Below the pieces are notes generated by a model, which was not told where the DNA came from, searched no databases, and worked only from the letters and a program-made list of their open reading frames with translations. A program made the translations under genes and the position numbers. Shown in pieces: positions 8,374-16,544 of a DNA stretch of 64,000 nt. Within the stretch, counting starts at the first letter, position 1, and the number at the start of each line of letters is the position of its first letter. The stretch spans positions 62,001 to 126,000 of the forward strand of contig NZ_JAOWPT010000012.1 in assembly GCF_025753855.1 (NCBI RefSeq), read 5' to 3'. This DNA is from Mesorhizobium sp. ZC-5. GTDB lineage: Bacteria; Pseudomonadota; Alphaproteobacteria; Rhizobiales; Rhizobiaceae.

Positions 8374-9243
8374 TTACTTTCGGTCCGGGCGGCGTCGCAA
8401 TTCCGCGCTGCCCGGTAGCGGAACAGCCGCCGACGAGAACCACACGTCCCCAAACACCGCCGTGGCGGTGTCGTCGGGGGCTTTTTCCGACCGCAGCCAG
8501 ATGGAGCGGGTGCGCCTGGCCTGTGACGTGCTTGGCGGCCGGTCGTCCGGCCCGGCCACCGAAGCGCCGACGCACGGGATGAACCATGACCGCATGAACG
8601 GCTCGCAGGAGAACCCGGCGGCGGTGCGCGTCACCAGGACGGCGAGGGCGACTTTTTCCGACGGCCGCCACGGGAAGACCAGGCGGCCGTTTGGACGTAG
8701 CGCGGCGAGCCACTGCACGGGCGGGGCGACGACGCCGGCATTGACGTAGATCAGGTCCGATGCCGGCAGTTTCCGGGCGACGGCATCGGCCGCCGTCACT
8801 TTGGCATTTTCGAACGGCTCGAGATTGAGCTTCGCCTGGGCGGCAAGTTTCCTCTCGATCTCGAAGGCATGGACGCGGCCGTCCGGCAGCACCAGCATGG
8901 CGAGGATGGCGGTGTAGTAGCCGGTCCCGGCACCGATATGGGTGACGATTTCGCCGGCCCGGGGTGCTGCCTTGCCGATCCAGGCGGCATGCAGGAACGG
9001 CTCGCCGTTGTTGATGCCCTTCTCCGCATCGAGGGGAACCATGATGTTCTGGTAGAGGAAGGCTGGGTCGGCGCTCGGCGTTTCGAGGCTGAGGTGGTTA
9101 TGCCGGATGTGCCACGGGCCCGGCGGCAGGAACGCCTCGCGCGGGACGAGCTCGAAGATCCGCTCGAGACGCGGATCGGTGGAGCCGCTCGCGGCGGCCA
9201 TCAACTGCGCGTAGAACCGTCTGACTTCGGGCAGCGTCGCCAT
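8374..9243 (-). CDS. Protein-L-isoaspartate O-methyltransferase-like protein
   Basis: A 289-residue PCMT-family protein. The SAM-binding motif THIGAGTGYYTAILA and the following VHAFEIERKLA are typical of enzymes that methylate L-isoaspartyl residues in damaged proteins. The N-terminal YQNIMVPL segment matches the substrate loop region. The C-terminal 70 residues are arginine/proline-rich and diverged, so it may have a different substrate. The start at 9243 has GAGGAAC upstream. It begins 10 bases after the AraC gene ends and is probably co-transcribed with it. Confidence 0.8.
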   Translation of the reverse strand: MATLPEVRRFYAQLMAAASGSTDPRLERIFELVPREAFLPPGPWHIRHNHLSLETPSADPAFLYQNIMVPLDAEKGINNGEPFLHAAWIGKAAPRAGEIVTHIGAGTGYYTAILAMLVLPDGRVHAFEIERKLAAQAKLNLEPFENAKVTAADAVARKLPASDLIYVNAGVVAPPVQWLAALRPNGRLVFPWRPSEKVALAVLVTRTAAGFSCEPFMRSWFIPCVGASVAGPDDRPPSTSQARRTRSIWLRSEKAPDDTATAVFGDVWFSSAAVPLPGSAELRRRPDRK

Positions 9244-9253
9244 GGCCGGTTCC

Positions 9254-10153
9254 TCAAACTCCCGTGGCCCGCGGTTGTCCGGCGGCCGGCGCGAATGCCG
9301 CTGCCGGCACGGGGACGGTACGCTTGGCCCGCAGATAGCTGCGCGGCGGTTCGCCCAGCATGCGCTTGAACATGGTGGTGAAGGCGGGAACGCTTTCGTA
9401 GCCGAGATCGAGCGCAACGCCGGTGATCGGTTCGCCGTCGGCCAGCCGGGGGAGGGCGGCGAACAGGCAGGCCTGCTGGCGCCAGGTCGACAGGCTGAGC
9501 CCCGTCTCGCGGTGGAACATGCGCGTGAAGGTGCGGCGGCTCATGCCGAGCGTCTCGGCCCAGCCGTCGATGGTGGCGCGCGGCGAGGGCGCCGCGACAA
9601 AACTGCGGCAGAGCGCCGCCAGCCGCGGTTCGGCCGGAAACGGCAGCCCGAGCGGCCGCGGCGTCAAATTGGGAATCTCGTGCAGCAGAAGACCCATGAC
9701 CAGCCCGGCGCGGGTGCCGGGATCGGGGTTGGGCTGCAAGGTCACCGCCTCGACGATCAGGCTGCGCATCAGGCCGGTGACGGTGACGACGCGCAGGTCG
9801 CGCGGCAGGCCTTCGAGCGCGTCCGGCTTGACGTAGATCGACCGCATGGCGACGTCACCCAGCATCTCCACCGAATGGTCGACGCCGGCCGGCAGCCAGA
9901 TCGCGTGCTCTGGCGGCACCATCCAGCGGCCCTTGCCGGTGCTGACCATGACCACGCCGGTCAGCGCATGCAGCAGCTGCGAGCGGCTGTGGCGGTGGGT
10001 CGGCACGCGATAGCCATCAGGGTATTCGCTGGGCAGCGCCACCACTTCGCCGCCGGCTTCCTCCAGCCAGCGCAGCCGGTGCTCGTGCAGGCGAACGAGG
10101 TCGGAGCCGATCGCCCCTTCACCCCAGAACCGTTTAGTCATCTGCTGTTTCAT
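9254..10153 (-). CDS. AraC family transcriptional regulator (cupin type)
   Basis: About 299 residues. An N-terminal cupin-like sensor (HRHSRSQLLHALTGVV, then PPEHAIWLPAGVDHSVEM) is followed by a C-terminal double helix-turn-helix, with the first HTH in AETLGMSRRTFTRMFHRETG and the second in VALDLGYESVPAFTTMFKRMLG. The ligand is unknown. The ATG at 10153 (MKQQMTKRFW) is used; a second ATG at 10141 is possible and the ribosome site is weak. It is followed closely by the isoaspartyl methyltransferase-like gene, its most likely target. Confidence 0.85.
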   Translation of the reverse strand: MKQQMTKRFWGEGAIGSDLVRLHEHRLRWLEEAGGEVVALPSEYPDGYRVPTHRHSRSQLLHALTGVVMVSTGKGRWMVPPEHAIWLPAGVDHSVEMLGDVAMRSIYVKPDALEGLPRDLRVVTVTGLMRSLIVEAVTLQPNPDPGTRAGLVMGLLLHEIPNLTPRPLGLPFPAEPRLAALCRSFVAAPSPRATIDGWAETLGMSRRTFTRMFHRETGLSLSTWRQQACLFAALPRLADGEPITGVALDLGYESVPAFTTMFKRMLGEPPRSYLRAKRTVPVPAAAFAPAAGQPRATGV

Positions 10154-10238
10154 GGCCCACTTGCGAAGGTGTGGAGAAAACCATGGAAAACGGGCGAAGG
10201 CAAGCGGGGGGTTGTTGGCGGCTGGTGGGTGCGTCTGA

Positions 10239-10280
10239 CTAGTGATGATCCTGTGAGTCTGCGACCTAGTGATGATCCTG
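10239..10280. repeat. Tandem 15-bp direct repeat at the edge of the low-GC island
   Basis: CTAGTGATGATCCTG occurs at 10239-10253 and again at 10266-10280, 27 bases apart start to start. The second copy contains the stop codon of the NADAR gene. This is where composition changes from high GC (AraC side) to low GC (island side), so it could mark an insertion boundary. Confidence 0.55.
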
Positions 10281-10922
10281 CTCAAAAAATGATGCTTGTG
10301 CCGGCGCAAGTTTTTTTTCGCCGCACGCCTGAGTCATCGAATTTTTCGGGATACCCACCATTATGGGGGGAATGGTGCGCCCGAAAAGTAGAAAATCATC
10401 AACTGGGAGGGGTTGAACCTCAATCAGCTCAGAAGGCTTTTTTTTCAGCTTTTCCCGAAGTTCCATAAGCAACCGACCAAGAACGTTGTTACCGTGCAAA
10501 GCGCCATCGTCAGCAGCCTTTGCACCCCAGTATTCATCCTTGCGAGAATCCTCTACGATGGGGAGGTTGTCCGTTGCCAATAGTAGCTGGCCGAAATTCT
10601 CCCAGTTTTGGGCCAGTTTCACCCTCAGGCACCACTTCATGACTGGAACACGAACATGCTCCCAGTCAGACCGTGAGTACTTGCGATAGGGCTTTGAACG
10701 CATTTTGGCCGTCATTGGGCTGATTTCCCGAATGATCTTGTTCTGCACATCGGGCAGGTGCGGGAATCGGCATGCCTGATAAAGTGCTTCGGCCGTGTGA
10801 ATGCGGATGCCGTTGATTTCAAGAGGGTAGCCAGCTGCCATATTCGAGAGGCCGCCAAATTTCTCATTCGTTTTACGGAACACAACAGCCTGTGTCCGCC
10901 AATAAGTCCTCACCTCTGCCAT
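10266..10922 (-). CDS. NADAR family protein (YbiA/DUF1768-like)
   Basis: A 218-residue cytosolic protein. The NADAR fold spans about 12-160: FGGLSNMAA at 22-30, the acidic helix TAEALYQACRFP with Glu45, the basic MRSKPYR near 74-80, EDSRKDEYWGAK at 124-135 and GNNVLGRLLM at 144-153. NADAR enzymes cleave N-glycosidic bonds in NAD/ADP-ribose-related or riboflavin-pathway molecules; some remove ADP-ribose from guanine in DNA. The tail after 165 is not recognised. The ATG at 10922 overlaps the preceding stop (TGATG), so it is coupled to the PRTase-like gene. Base composition is clearly below that of its neighbours. Confidence 0.85.
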   Translation of the reverse strand: MAEVRTYWRTQAVVFRKTNEKFGGLSNMAAGYPLEINGIRIHTAEALYQACRFPHLPDVQNKIIREISPMTAKMRSKPYRKYSRSDWEHVRVPVMKWCLRVKLAQNWENFGQLLLATDNLPIVEDSRKDEYWGAKAADDGALHGNNVLGRLLMELREKLKKKPSELIEVQPLPVDDFLLFGRTIPPIMVGIPKNSMTQACGEKKLAPAQASFFEQDHH

Positions 10923-11905
10923 CAGTTGGTCTTTCTCCGAAATAGCGGATACCAAGGATCTCCCGCCCAAAGCGCTAGAGGCGCATTGTTGGGGCAATTT
11001 CGGAACGTTACGATCATTGACCCAAAACCTGTCGTTTTGAGGACCACGTTGCCCAAAGGGCGCTGATAAATGCCGAGATTCGGACAGACGGAGCGAATAT
11101 GCACACCTATTTTCAGAAATTCTTGCTCCAACAGGCTTCGACCTTGTTCAGATGAAAAGAACTGCTTTCCCCCTACATTGCCGGCCGTGCGTAAGACCGG
11201 CGGATAGCCGAGGCCTTGTACATAAGCTTGTGTCGCCGCATCATTTGGTATTGCCGTGGGACGCAGCACATCCGATACGTTGGTGTGTGACTTTCGGTCC
11301 TCAATTTCTACCGCTCGCCACCATTTGATCTGGATATTCTTATTTGCTGCAGTTGCAGCCTCCTTAATCTGTTTGTTCGCGTACCATGTACCCGACCTGT
11401 GTTCGCCAATTGTAACCACGTGAACCATTGCCGCAGCGGGGGCAGTTTGGTTGATCCAACCCATCAAATCTGCTCGAATACGGCCACCGGAGAAAACGAC
11501 ATCATCCAAATAAAGGTAAGCCGCCGGGTTCTCACCACATTCGTCAACACTGAAACCGCAGTGGTTGTGAAGGACTTCGCTGAATAACTGCAACATCTCC
11601 TTCTGGCTGTTACCGCCGCCTTGAATTTTCAGAAATTTTACACCGCGCCAAAAGGCGCAGGGATCGTCGCCTGCGAGCTTGGCGTTCGATACGAGACTGC
11701 GCAGAAATCGTAGGATGTTTGCTTTCGTGAAATACGTCTTGCTAAAAACATGCTCAAGCTCCGCGAGCATGGGTTGCTGGACCGGCCCCGGAAATTGTTG
11801 AATCCAACGATCGATGTGCAGCGGTGTGGGAGCTAGAAGTTCCCCGGAACGATAGTCAGCGGTAATGGTTGCAAGCGACTGCAACAAGCGATCTCTTTCA
11901 GACAT
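10922..11905 (-). CDS. Phosphoribosyltransferase-like protein (PRTase-CE type)
   Basis: A 327-residue protein with a type-I PRTase signature: AYLYLDDVVFSGGRIRADL at about 129-147, where Asp134-Asp135 and Ser139-Gly-Gly form the PRPP-binding loop. The C terminus TFRNCPNNAPLALW and WYPLF matches my memory of the PRTase-CE family, described by comparative genomics in predicted conflict/defence operons. Its product is unknown. GAGGGTG lies upstream of the ATG. Two 60-base samples, starting at 11101 and 11281, count to about 42 and 47 percent G+C against roughly 65 percent nearby, which suggests transfer. It is coupled to the NADAR gene by a one-base stop/start overlap. Confidence 0.78.
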   Translation of the reverse strand: MSERDRLLQSLATITADYRSGELLAPTPLHIDRWIQQFPGPVQQPMLAELEHVFSKTYFTKANILRFLRSLVSNAKLAGDDPCAFWRGVKFLKIQGGGNSQKEMLQLFSEVLHNHCGFSVDECGENPAAYLYLDDVVFSGGRIRADLMGWINQTAPAAAMVHVVTIGEHRSGTWYANKQIKEAATAANKNIQIKWWRAVEIEDRKSHTNVSDVLRPTAIPNDAATQAYVQGLGYPPVLRTAGNVGGKQFFSSEQGRSLLEQEFLKIGVHIRSVCPNLGIYQRPLGNVVLKTTGFGSMIVTFRNCPNNAPLALWAGDPWYPLFRRKTN

Positions 11906-11976
11906 AGTTTTTCACCCTCAAGCCCCGCTATGCTACTAGCACGAGATCGAACGCATGTAATCTCAAGGCTGCTTCT

Positions 11977-13506
11977 TCATTCGCCATCCTCCGCAACCGC
12001 CCGGAAAAACGCCTCCGGACTGTCGACTTCGGTCAGCTTGCGCTTGTCGATCAGCCAGAAGCGGTTGCCGACCGCCCTTATGAAAGAGCGGTCGTGCGAG
12101 GCGAGCAGGCAACTGGCCTGATGCGCCAAAAGTTCCGCCTCCAGCGCTTCCTGGCCCTCGATGTCGAGGTGGTTGGTCGGCTCGTCGAGGAGATAGAAGT
12201 TAGGGTTGGCGAGCCTCAGCGCCAGCATCATCAGCCGTGCCTTCTGGCCGCCCGACAGCGCGCCGATTTTCCGCTCCTGCATCTCGATGCTGACGCCCGC
12301 GCCGGCAAGCAGCGAACGCGCCCGCTGGTCGCCGACCTCGAATTTTCGCGAAAGCATCGCCAGCGGCGTGTCGTCGGCACGCATGCCCGACAGCGCCTGG
12401 TCGCTGTAGCCGAGCACCACGGACGGCGTCACCCTGACGGGGGCGGTCACCGTTTCGGGTTCGGCGATGGCGCGGCGGATCAGTTCGATGAAGCGCGACT
12501 TGCCGACACCGTTCCTGCCCAGAAGCACGATGCGGTCGCCCTGACAGATGGGGCGCTTGCCGGTCCGGAACAGCAGCGTGCCGTCCGGCGTCTCAACGGA
12601 AACGTCGTCGAGCGTGATCAGCACCTTGGCGTGGGTGCCGCGATTGGCGAGCTTGATGGCGCCCGACGATTTTTCGCGGTGCGCCGGCAGCGCGGCATCC
12701 TCGAGGCGTTCGGCTCGCTCCCTGAGCTGCTTGGTCTTGACGGTGAGCAGGTCGCTGCCGGAGTTGATGCCGATGTTGTTGAGCTTGGCCGCCTGGCGGC
12801 GCAATTGCTGCGCCACCTTCATGTCGCGCTGGAACTTGCGCTCAGCCGAGGCGTCGACCTCGTCCAGCGCGTCGCGGGCGCGCGAATAGGGCAGCGAAAA
12901 CACCGGCGAGTTTTCCGGGCGCAGGAACAGGGTGCGGTTGGTGGTGGCGTCGAGAAAGGCGCGGTCGTGGCTGGCGACCACCACCGGCACGTCGCGCGGC
13001 AGTGCATTCAGCCAAGTTTCCAGCTGGCTGATCTTGGCGAGGTCGAGATGGTTGGTCGGCTCGTCGAGCAACAGCACGTCGGGATCGGTGACCCAGACGC
13101 GGGCGATCAGCGCCAGCCGCTGCCAGCCGCCGCTCAACCTGTTGACCGGCCGCTCGCGCATCGCCTCGGGAACATCGAGCGAATCCAGCACGACATCGAC
13201 GCGCCACATCTCGCTGTCGGCCTGGTCCGGCGGCAAGGCGTCGGCGACCGCCTGGTGGAAAGTGCGCTCCAGAAGGGCGGCAGGCACCGCCTGTTCGACA
13301 TGGCCGATGCGCAGGCCGCGCGTGCGGGTAATGTCGCCGGTGGTCGGCTCGAAGTCGCCGGCGAGGGATCGGAGCAAGGTCGACTTGCCGCGTCCGTTGG
13401 CGGCGACGATGCCGAGACGGTCGCCGGAGCCGACGACGAGGTTGAGGTTGGAAAAGAGCGGCGCACTCATGGTGACGCCGAGGTTCTTGAGGCTGATCAG
13501 GGCCAT
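11977..13506 (-). CDS. ABC-F family ATPase (Uup/ribosome-protection type)
   Basis: A 509-residue soluble protein with two ABC ATPase domains and no transmembrane segment, the ABC-F pattern; members act on ribosomes, as translation factors or antibiotic-protection proteins. Domain 1 has Walker A AANGRGKST at 35-43 (Ala where Gly is usual), LSGGWQRLALIAR and LLLDEPTNHLD. Domain 2 has GRNGVGKS, LSGGQKARLMM and LLDEPTNHLD. The charged linker lies between about 225 and 300. The start MALISLKNLG is at 13506. A 23-codon leader ORF with competing hairpins lies upstream, suggesting translation-responsive control. Confidence 0.88.
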   Translation of the reverse strand: MALISLKNLGVTMSAPLFSNLNLVVGSGDRLGIVAANGRGKSTLLRSLAGDFEPTTGDITRTRGLRIGHVEQAVPAALLERTFHQAVADALPPDQADSEMWRVDVVLDSLDVPEAMRERPVNRLSGGWQRLALIARVWVTDPDVLLLDEPTNHLDLAKISQLETWLNALPRDVPVVVASHDRAFLDATTNRTLFLRPENSPVFSLPYSRARDALDEVDASAERKFQRDMKVAQQLRRQAAKLNNIGINSGSDLLTVKTKQLRERAERLEDAALPAHREKSSGAIKLANRGTHAKVLITLDDVSVETPDGTLLFRTGKRPICQGDRIVLLGRNGVGKSRFIELIRRAIAEPETVTAPVRVTPSVVLGYSDQALSGMRADDTPLAMLSRKFEVGDQRARSLLAGAGVSIEMQERKIGALSGGQKARLMMLALRLANPNFYLLDEPTNHLDIEGQEALEAELLAHQASCLLASHDRSFIRAVGNRFWLIDKRKLTEVDSPEAFFRAVAEDGE

Positions 13507-13610
13507 GTTCGTTCTCTGGTCTGCCCGGAGCTCACTCCGGTTCGATGCACTTTGACGGTGTTTGCGAGCCAAGGCTCAGCGACACCACGAAGGGCAAACC
13601 AAAAATGGAA

Positions 13611-13665
13611 CAGGGAAAATGCCCTGGGACCGTTTCGGTCAGCCCTGCAAGCAAGCTCGCAGGGC
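13611..13665 (-). promoter_or_regulatory. Candidate attenuator hairpins in the ABC-F leader
   Basis: Three adjacent hairpins, in RNA order on the minus strand: GCCCTGC/GCAGGGC (13665-13642, extended by further pairs), GACCG-AAA-CGGTC (13640-13628) and CAGGG/CCCTG (13626-13611). The CAGGGC of the third could also pair with the GCCCTGC of the first, so two folds exclude each other. The first hairpin lies inside the leader ORF. This is the layout expected of a ribosome-stalling attenuator; the mechanism is inferred. Confidence 0.5.
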
Positions 13666-13710
13666 AGGGACAGGGCCGCGCTGACGGTGGTGATCTGGTC
13701 TAAAAAACAC
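13639..13710 (-). CDS. Candidate leader peptide of the ABC-F gene, 23 aa
   Basis: A GTG start at 13710 is preceded by a near-consensus AAAGGAGG at optimal spacing. The ORF reads MFFRPDHHRQRGPVPAL and then RACLQG before TGA at 13641-13639. Such a strong ribosome site in front of so short a frame, 130 bases upstream of an ABC-F ATPase and overlapping a hairpin, fits a regulatory leader peptide. I cannot say which residues would cause stalling; the proline- and arginine-rich middle is a candidate. Confidence 0.5.
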   Translation of the reverse strand: MFFRPDHHRQRGPVPALRACLQG

Positions 13711-13796
13711 GCAGCCCTCCTTTCAAGATGTTCGGGACAGAACCAGCGCAATACAACGAGGCAGGTCCCGAAGGCAAGTCGGATCGCGCATCGCGG

Positions 13797-14651
13797 TCAG
13801 ACAAGCAGACGCGCCCAGCGGCCGGGTGTGATGCCGAACGCCTGCTTGAAATGGCGGGTGAGGTGGCTCTGGTCGGCGAAGCCGGCGTCGAAGGCCGCCG
13901 TGGCAAGGTCCGTGCCGCCGGCGATCAGGGCGCGGGCACGCGCCAGCCTGCGCATCACCAGATAGCGGTAGGGGCTGGTGCCGAAGAACAGGCGGAACTG
14001 GCGCGCCAGCTGATAGCGCTCGAGGCCGCTTATTTTCTCCAGTTCTTCCGAGCCGACGGTGCGGGCGGCATTGTCCTCGAGGTAGTCGCGTGCCCGGCGA
14101 AGTGCAGCCTCGGGCATTCGTGACGGTTTCGGCGCGCCGCCTTCCCGCCGTGCCAGGCCCTCGGAAAGCGCGGCGACGACCTGATCGGCGAGCAGTTCGT
14201 CCAGCGGCCGGTCGAAATCATCGAGCGCGGCGATCAGGCAGGAGACCAGATGCGGGTCGGTGAATACCGGCGTCCTGACGAAGGGCAGGCTGCGCCGGCG
14301 CTCGCCGAGCGCCTCCTGGACCAGAAGCGGCTCGACATAGAGCATGCGGTAACGGAAGCCGGCCTCGGTTCCGGCATGGCCGTCATGCACCTCGTCGGGA
14401 TGGATGACGAGCACGTTGCCGGCGGTGCTGACGGCATCGGCGCCACGGTAGCGGAAGCATTGCACGCCGTTCAGCGTGTAGCCGATGGCGTAGGTGTCGT
14501 GGCGGTGAGGGTCGTAGGCGTGGCCGGTGAAGCCGGCGTCGATGCGCTCGAGGCCCGGGCTCGGCGGCGCCTGCCGGATCCAGTCGCCGGCAGCCGGCAC
14601 GCACGATCGTTCAAGACCGGCGGCGGAGGCATGGGGTATTGGAGCATTCAT
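13797..14651 (-). CDS. AraC family transcriptional regulator
   Basis: About 284 residues. An N-terminal AraC-binding cupin domain (YDPHRHDTYAIGYTLNGV, then VLVIHPDEVHDGHAG) is followed by a C-terminal AraC HTH pair, with helices in LEKISGLERYQLARQFRLFF and AFDAGFADQSHLTRHFKQAF. The latter is a textbook second HTH. The annotated ATG (14651-14649) shares CATG with the start codon of the divergent DUF2000 gene. In-frame starts at 14675 and 14720 would deepen the overlap. Regulation of the DUF2000 gene is likely. Confidence 0.83.
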   Translation of the reverse strand: MNAPIPHASAAGLERSCVPAAGDWIRQAPPSPGLERIDAGFTGHAYDPHRHDTYAIGYTLNGVQCFRYRGADAVSTAGNVLVIHPDEVHDGHAGTEAGFRYRMLYVEPLLVQEALGERRRSLPFVRTPVFTDPHLVSCLIAALDDFDRPLDELLADQVVAALSEGLARREGGAPKPSRMPEAALRRARDYLEDNAARTVGSEELEKISGLERYQLARQFRLFFGTSPYRYLVMRRLARARALIAGGTDLATAAFDAGFADQSHLTRHFKQAFGITPGRWARLLV

Positions 14652-15060
14652 GATCTTCGACACAAAAATCGTCATCGCCGTTCGCGACGATATCGCAACA
14701 TGGCAAAAGCTCAATGTCACCGCCTTCCTGGCGGGCGGGCTGGCGGGTGCCGAGCCAGAACTCGCCGGCGAGCCCTACCGCGATGCGTCGGGCACCGGTT
14801 ACGGCCCGCTGATCCGCCAGCCGATCGTGGTGTTCACCGGGTCGGCGGACGACCTGAAAGCCGCCTACCGCCGCGCGCTGGAGCGCAACGTCACGCTGCA
14901 CATCTACACCAGGGAATTGTTCGCCACCGGCAACGATATCGACAACCGGGCGGCGGTCGCGGCGGTGGCGCAAGCCGACCTCGACCTGGTCGGGCTGGCA
15001 TTCAGGTGCGACCGGCGGGTCGCCGACAAGATCACCAAACCGCTCAAGCTGCACCCATAG
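14650..15060 (+). CDS. DUF2000 family protein
   Basis: A 136-residue soluble protein beginning MIFDTKIVIAVRDDIATWQK and containing TAFLAGGLAG, QPIVVFTGSADDL and IYTRELFATGNDIDNRAAVA, all typical of DUF2000. The function is unknown; the fold is related to the peptidyl-tRNA hydrolase II-like group. TTGGAG precedes the ATG. The start codon overlaps that of the divergent AraC regulator, a pairing often seen for AraC-controlled genes. It is followed after 113 bases by the Fsr-like exporter. Confidence 0.8.
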   Translation: MIFDTKIVIAVRDDIATWQKLNVTAFLAGGLAGAEPELAGEPYRDASGTGYGPLIRQPIVVFTGSADDLKAAYRRALERNVTLHIYTRELFATGNDIDNRAAVAAVAQADLDLVGLAFRCDRRVADKITKPLKLHP

Positions 15061-15173
15061 AATCCTAAAGCTGATGGCCCACTCGCGTAAATGATGGGCC
15101 AAACCACGAAAGAAGCACCGTGACAAGGGGCGTATAAGGCTGCCCGGCGCATCCACGCCGCACGGAGTTTCAA

Positions 15174-16388
15174 TTGACCGACACGACCGCCAGCGCCGGA
15201 AGAATACCGGCCGAGACCACCGCCTATGCCGTCATCCTGGCGGTGAGTTTCTGCCATCTGCTCAACGACATCATGCAGTCGCTGCTGTCGGCGATCTATC
15301 CGATGCTGAAGGCGGACTACGGGCTGGATTTCTGGCAGATCGGCCTTTTGACGATGACCTTCCAGGTGACGGCGTCGCTGCTGCAGCCGGTGATCGGCAT
15401 CTACACCGACAGGCGGCCGCTGCCCTATTCGCTGCCGGTCGGCATGGGCTCGACGCTGATCGGGCTGATCTTCCTGGCATTTGCCGGGCAGTATGTCTTT
15501 CTGCTCGTCGGCGCGGCCCTGGTCGGACTGGGTTCGGCGGTGTTCCACCCGGAATCGTCGCGCGTCGCGCGGCTTGCATCCGGCGGACGCTACGGGCTGG
15601 CGCAGTCGCTGTTCCAGGTGGGCGGCAATTTCGGCCAGGCCATGGGACCGCTGCTGGCGGCGTTCATCGTGGTGCCGCGCGGCCAGTCGAGCGTCGCCTG
15701 GTTCTCCGTGGCGGCGCTGGTCGGCATGATCGTGCTGTGGAAAGTCGGCACCTGGTACAGCAACCACCGCAAGGCCAATGCCGCGCGTCCGGCAGCCGCG
15801 CCGGTGCTGACGCTGCCGCGCCGCACGGTGGTGATCGCGCTGGTCGTGCTGGCGCTGCTGACCTTTTCCAAGAACATTTACATGGCGAGTATCTCCAGCT
15901 TCTACACCTTCTACGTCATCGAGAAATTCGGGGTGACGGTGCAGATGTCGCAGATCCTGCTGTTCGTGTTTCTCGGCGGCGCTGCCGTCGGCACCATCGT
16001 CGGCGGACCGTTCGGCGACCGCTTCGGCGCCAAGACGGTGATCTGGTTCTCCATCCTCGGCGTGCTGCCGTTCACGCTCGTGCTGCCTTATGCCGATCTC
16101 AACTGGACCATCATCCTGTCGTTCGTCATCGGCCTCGTCATGGCCTCGGCGTTTCCTGCGATCGTGGTTTTTGCCCAGGAACTGGTGCCGGGCAGGGTCG
16201 GCATGGTGGCCGGCATCTTCTTCGGCTTCGCCTTCGGCATGGGCGGCATCGCGGCCGCGGTGCTCGGCGTCGTCGCCGACGCCAAGGGCATCGACTTCGT
16301 CTATGCGGTGTGTTCGTTCATGCCGCTGCTCGGGCTGTTGACCATATTCCTGCCCAACACGCGCCAGGCGCGTCGCGCGACGGCCTGA
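15174..16388 (+). CDS. MFS transporter, fosmidomycin resistance (Fsr) family
   Basis: A 404-residue inner-membrane protein with about 12 hydrophobic helices. FCHLLNDIMQSLLSAIYPML in helix 1, QVTASLLQPVIGIYTDRRP and GLGSAVFHPESSRVAR are hallmarks of the Fsr group, which exports fosmidomycin and other compounds by proton antiport. The start is TTG at 15174 with GGAG upstream, giving MTDTTASAGRIPAET before the first helix. A strong terminator follows the stop. It may share a transcript with the DUF2000 gene. The natural substrate is unknown. Confidence 0.87.
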   Translation: MTDTTASAGRIPAETTAYAVILAVSFCHLLNDIMQSLLSAIYPMLKADYGLDFWQIGLLTMTFQVTASLLQPVIGIYTDRRPLPYSLPVGMGSTLIGLIFLAFAGQYVFLLVGAALVGLGSAVFHPESSRVARLASGGRYGLAQSLFQVGGNFGQAMGPLLAAFIVVPRGQSSVAWFSVAALVGMIVLWKVGTWYSNHRKANAARPAAAPVLTLPRRTVVIALVVLALLTFSKNIYMASISSFYTFYVIEKFGVTVQMSQILLFVFLGGAAVGTIVGGPFGDRFGAKTVIWFSILGVLPFTLVLPYADLNWTIILSFVIGLVMASAFPAIVVFAQELVPGRVGMVAGIFFGFAFGMGGIAAAVLGVVADAKGIDFVYAVCSFMPLLGLLTIFLPNTRQARRATA

Positions 16389-16407
16389 CGACCGGTCATT
16401 GGACATG

Positions 16408-16440
16408 AAAGCGCCCGGCGAAAGCCGGGCGCTTTTTATT
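16408..16440 (+). terminator. Rho-independent terminator after the Fsr-like gene
   Basis: The perfect stem AAAGCGCCCGGC / GCCGGGCGCTTT has a GAAA tetraloop (16420-16423) and runs into a T-rich tail. The stem is 12 base pairs. It sits 20 bases after the exporter stop codon. Confidence 0.93.
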
Positions 16441-16544
16441 TGTGCGCCGCGCAGCAATCGCGATCAAATGCGCCCTAAAAGCATGCTCTAGAGTGTGCGG
16501 ACGTTCAGCCAAGCGGGCCGTTGAACCGGCAGGATGAGGATCGC

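Noticed and set aside
11906-11976. A second copy of the 15-bp repeat as the other end of the PRTase/NADAR island
   Set aside because: CTAGCACGAGATC is present but does not match CTAGTGATGATCCTG well enough.
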